The position numbers and the translations under genes are program-made. Below, in pieces: positions 13,176-13,468 of a stretch of DNA of 13,468 nucleotides (positions are counted from its first letter, which is position 1; each line of letters starts with the position of its first letter). The notes under the pieces are model-generated. The model saw only the letters and a program-made list of their open reading frames with translations, made no database searches and was not told where the DNA came from. Source of the stretch: Acidobacteriota bacterium (GTDB lineage: Bacteria; Acidobacteriota; Terriglobia; Terriglobales; Acidobacteriaceae); contig QIAR01000009.1 in NCBI GenBank assembly GCA_003225595.1, forward strand, positions 2,607 through 16,074. The letters run 5' to 3'.

Positions 13176-13409
13176 CGTTGCCACCTCCACCGCGGGACGT
13201 GTCGATCGTTCCGGGCCGCGTACAGACGCTCTACCCCTATGTAGTCGAGGAACCCGAGCAAGCTTCCGTAATTGCTAGTGACGAGATCTGTTTGAACGAT
13301 GTCCAAGAAACATGGCGTTTGTTAGACGGCGCGCGAGTCTCTCAAACGTGTTGGACATGAAATCGGAAGAGGCGACGCATTTTATATTATCGCCCTTTCA
13401 CGCTCCCGT
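13176..13409. other. Region downstream of urate oxidase, no recognised gene
   Basis: A 60-codon plus frame opens with TTG 13178 just after the uricase stop and ends at 13360, but it matches no family I know and has no distinct ribosome-binding site. Another plus frame opens at ATG 13312 and runs past the window edge, equally unrecognised. A large imperfect inverted repeat fills 13299-13358. No classical T-tract terminator for the purine operon is visible. Confidence 0.45.
13299..13358. repeat. 60-nt imperfect inverted repeat downstream of the purine cluster
   Basis: Three nested pairing blocks are seen: ATGTCCAA (13299-13306) with TTGGACAT (13351-13358); CGTTTG (13316-13321) with CAAACG (13343-13348); and AGAC (13324-13327) with GTCT (13337-13340). 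They surround the loop GGCGCGCGA, and the internal loop is asymmetric, 9 nt on the left and 2 nt on the right. It may be a transcription-end structure between convergent genes, an RNA element or an intergenic repeat family member. There is no T-tract. Confidence 0.5.
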
Positions 13410-13468
13410 TCATTTTGCGAACACGTTGTCAATCTTCCGCATGATTCTGTGGGCCCATTGCACCGCAG
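13410..13468 (-). CDS. Possible C-terminal end of a convergent gene, truncated by the window edge
   Basis: On the minus strand a frame enters from the right edge and ends at a TGA (plus 13410-13412), encoding AVQWAHRIMRKIDNVFAK as its last 18 residues. This reads like an amphipathic basic C-terminal helix, and third positions are GC-rich as in neighbouring genes. The fragment is too short to identify. The competing plus-strand frame through the same bases has less typical codon use. I record it only as a likely gene end. Confidence 0.25.
   Translation of the reverse strand, partial: AVQWAHRIMRKIDNVFAK

Noticed and set aside
13178..13360. 60-codon plus-strand frame just after urate oxidase, starting with TTG
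   Set aside because: No recognisable family, no clear ribosome-binding site of its own, and it runs through the large inverted repeat; kept only as part of the intergenic description.
1..13468. CRISPR arrays, tRNA or rRNA genes, transposases, integrases or toxin-antitoxin pairs
   Set aside because: No regularly spaced repeats, cloverleaf-like sequence, transposase motifs or recognised toxin-antitoxin genes were seen. hsdS is the only defence-related gene, and it is of a known type.

Overview
The window looks like part of a GC-rich chromosome from a free-living soil or sediment bacterium. An Acidobacteriota-like origin is my best guess, from the general flavour of the proteins and the loosely packed left half, but no phylogenetic marker is present and I hold this weakly. 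The two halves differ clearly.

Left half (1 to about 3400): sparse and accessory in character. It opens inside a type I restriction-modification specificity subunit (HsdS, 5' end outside the window). Next come a small lysine/glutamate-rich coiled-coil protein behind a near-consensus sigma-70 promoter, a DUF2784-type membrane protein on the minus strand, a 21-bp tandem repeat, a frameshifted Fcy1-type cytosine deaminase (pseudogene or assembly error), and a 65-aa two-helix membrane protein on the minus strand. The gaps hold several perfect or near-perfect inverted repeats.

Right half (about 3800 to 13175): a compact plus-strand purine-degradation cluster. It starts with a creatininase-superfamily protein of unusual metal-ligand pattern, then guanine deaminase (guaD), the three xanthine dehydrogenase subunits (Mo-cofactor, 2Fe-2S, FAD), allantoinase, an allantoicase fused to an OHCU decarboxylase domain, 5-hydroxyisourate hydrolase, and urate oxidase. 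From guaD onward, gaps are 10 nt or less and most genes overlap. Together the enzymes cover guanine -> xanthine -> urate -> 5-hydroxyisourate -> OHCU -> (S)-allantoin -> allantoate -> ureidoglycolate + urea, with no enzymatic gap. Ureidoglycolate lyase, urease, a purine permease, a regulator and Mo-cofactor maturation factors are not seen here.

The most striking sequence feature is a perfect in-frame 225-bp head-to-tail duplication inside the urate oxidase gene (12251-12475 = 12476-12700). It repeats 74 residues, including the predicted catalytic Thr-Asp pair. The second notable feature is the allantoicase-OHCU decarboxylase fusion, which joins two non-consecutive steps in one chain. Past the uricase lie a 60-nt imperfect inverted repeat and the possible C-terminal end of a convergent gene. 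I see no new defence system, CRISPR array, transposase, tRNA or rRNA.
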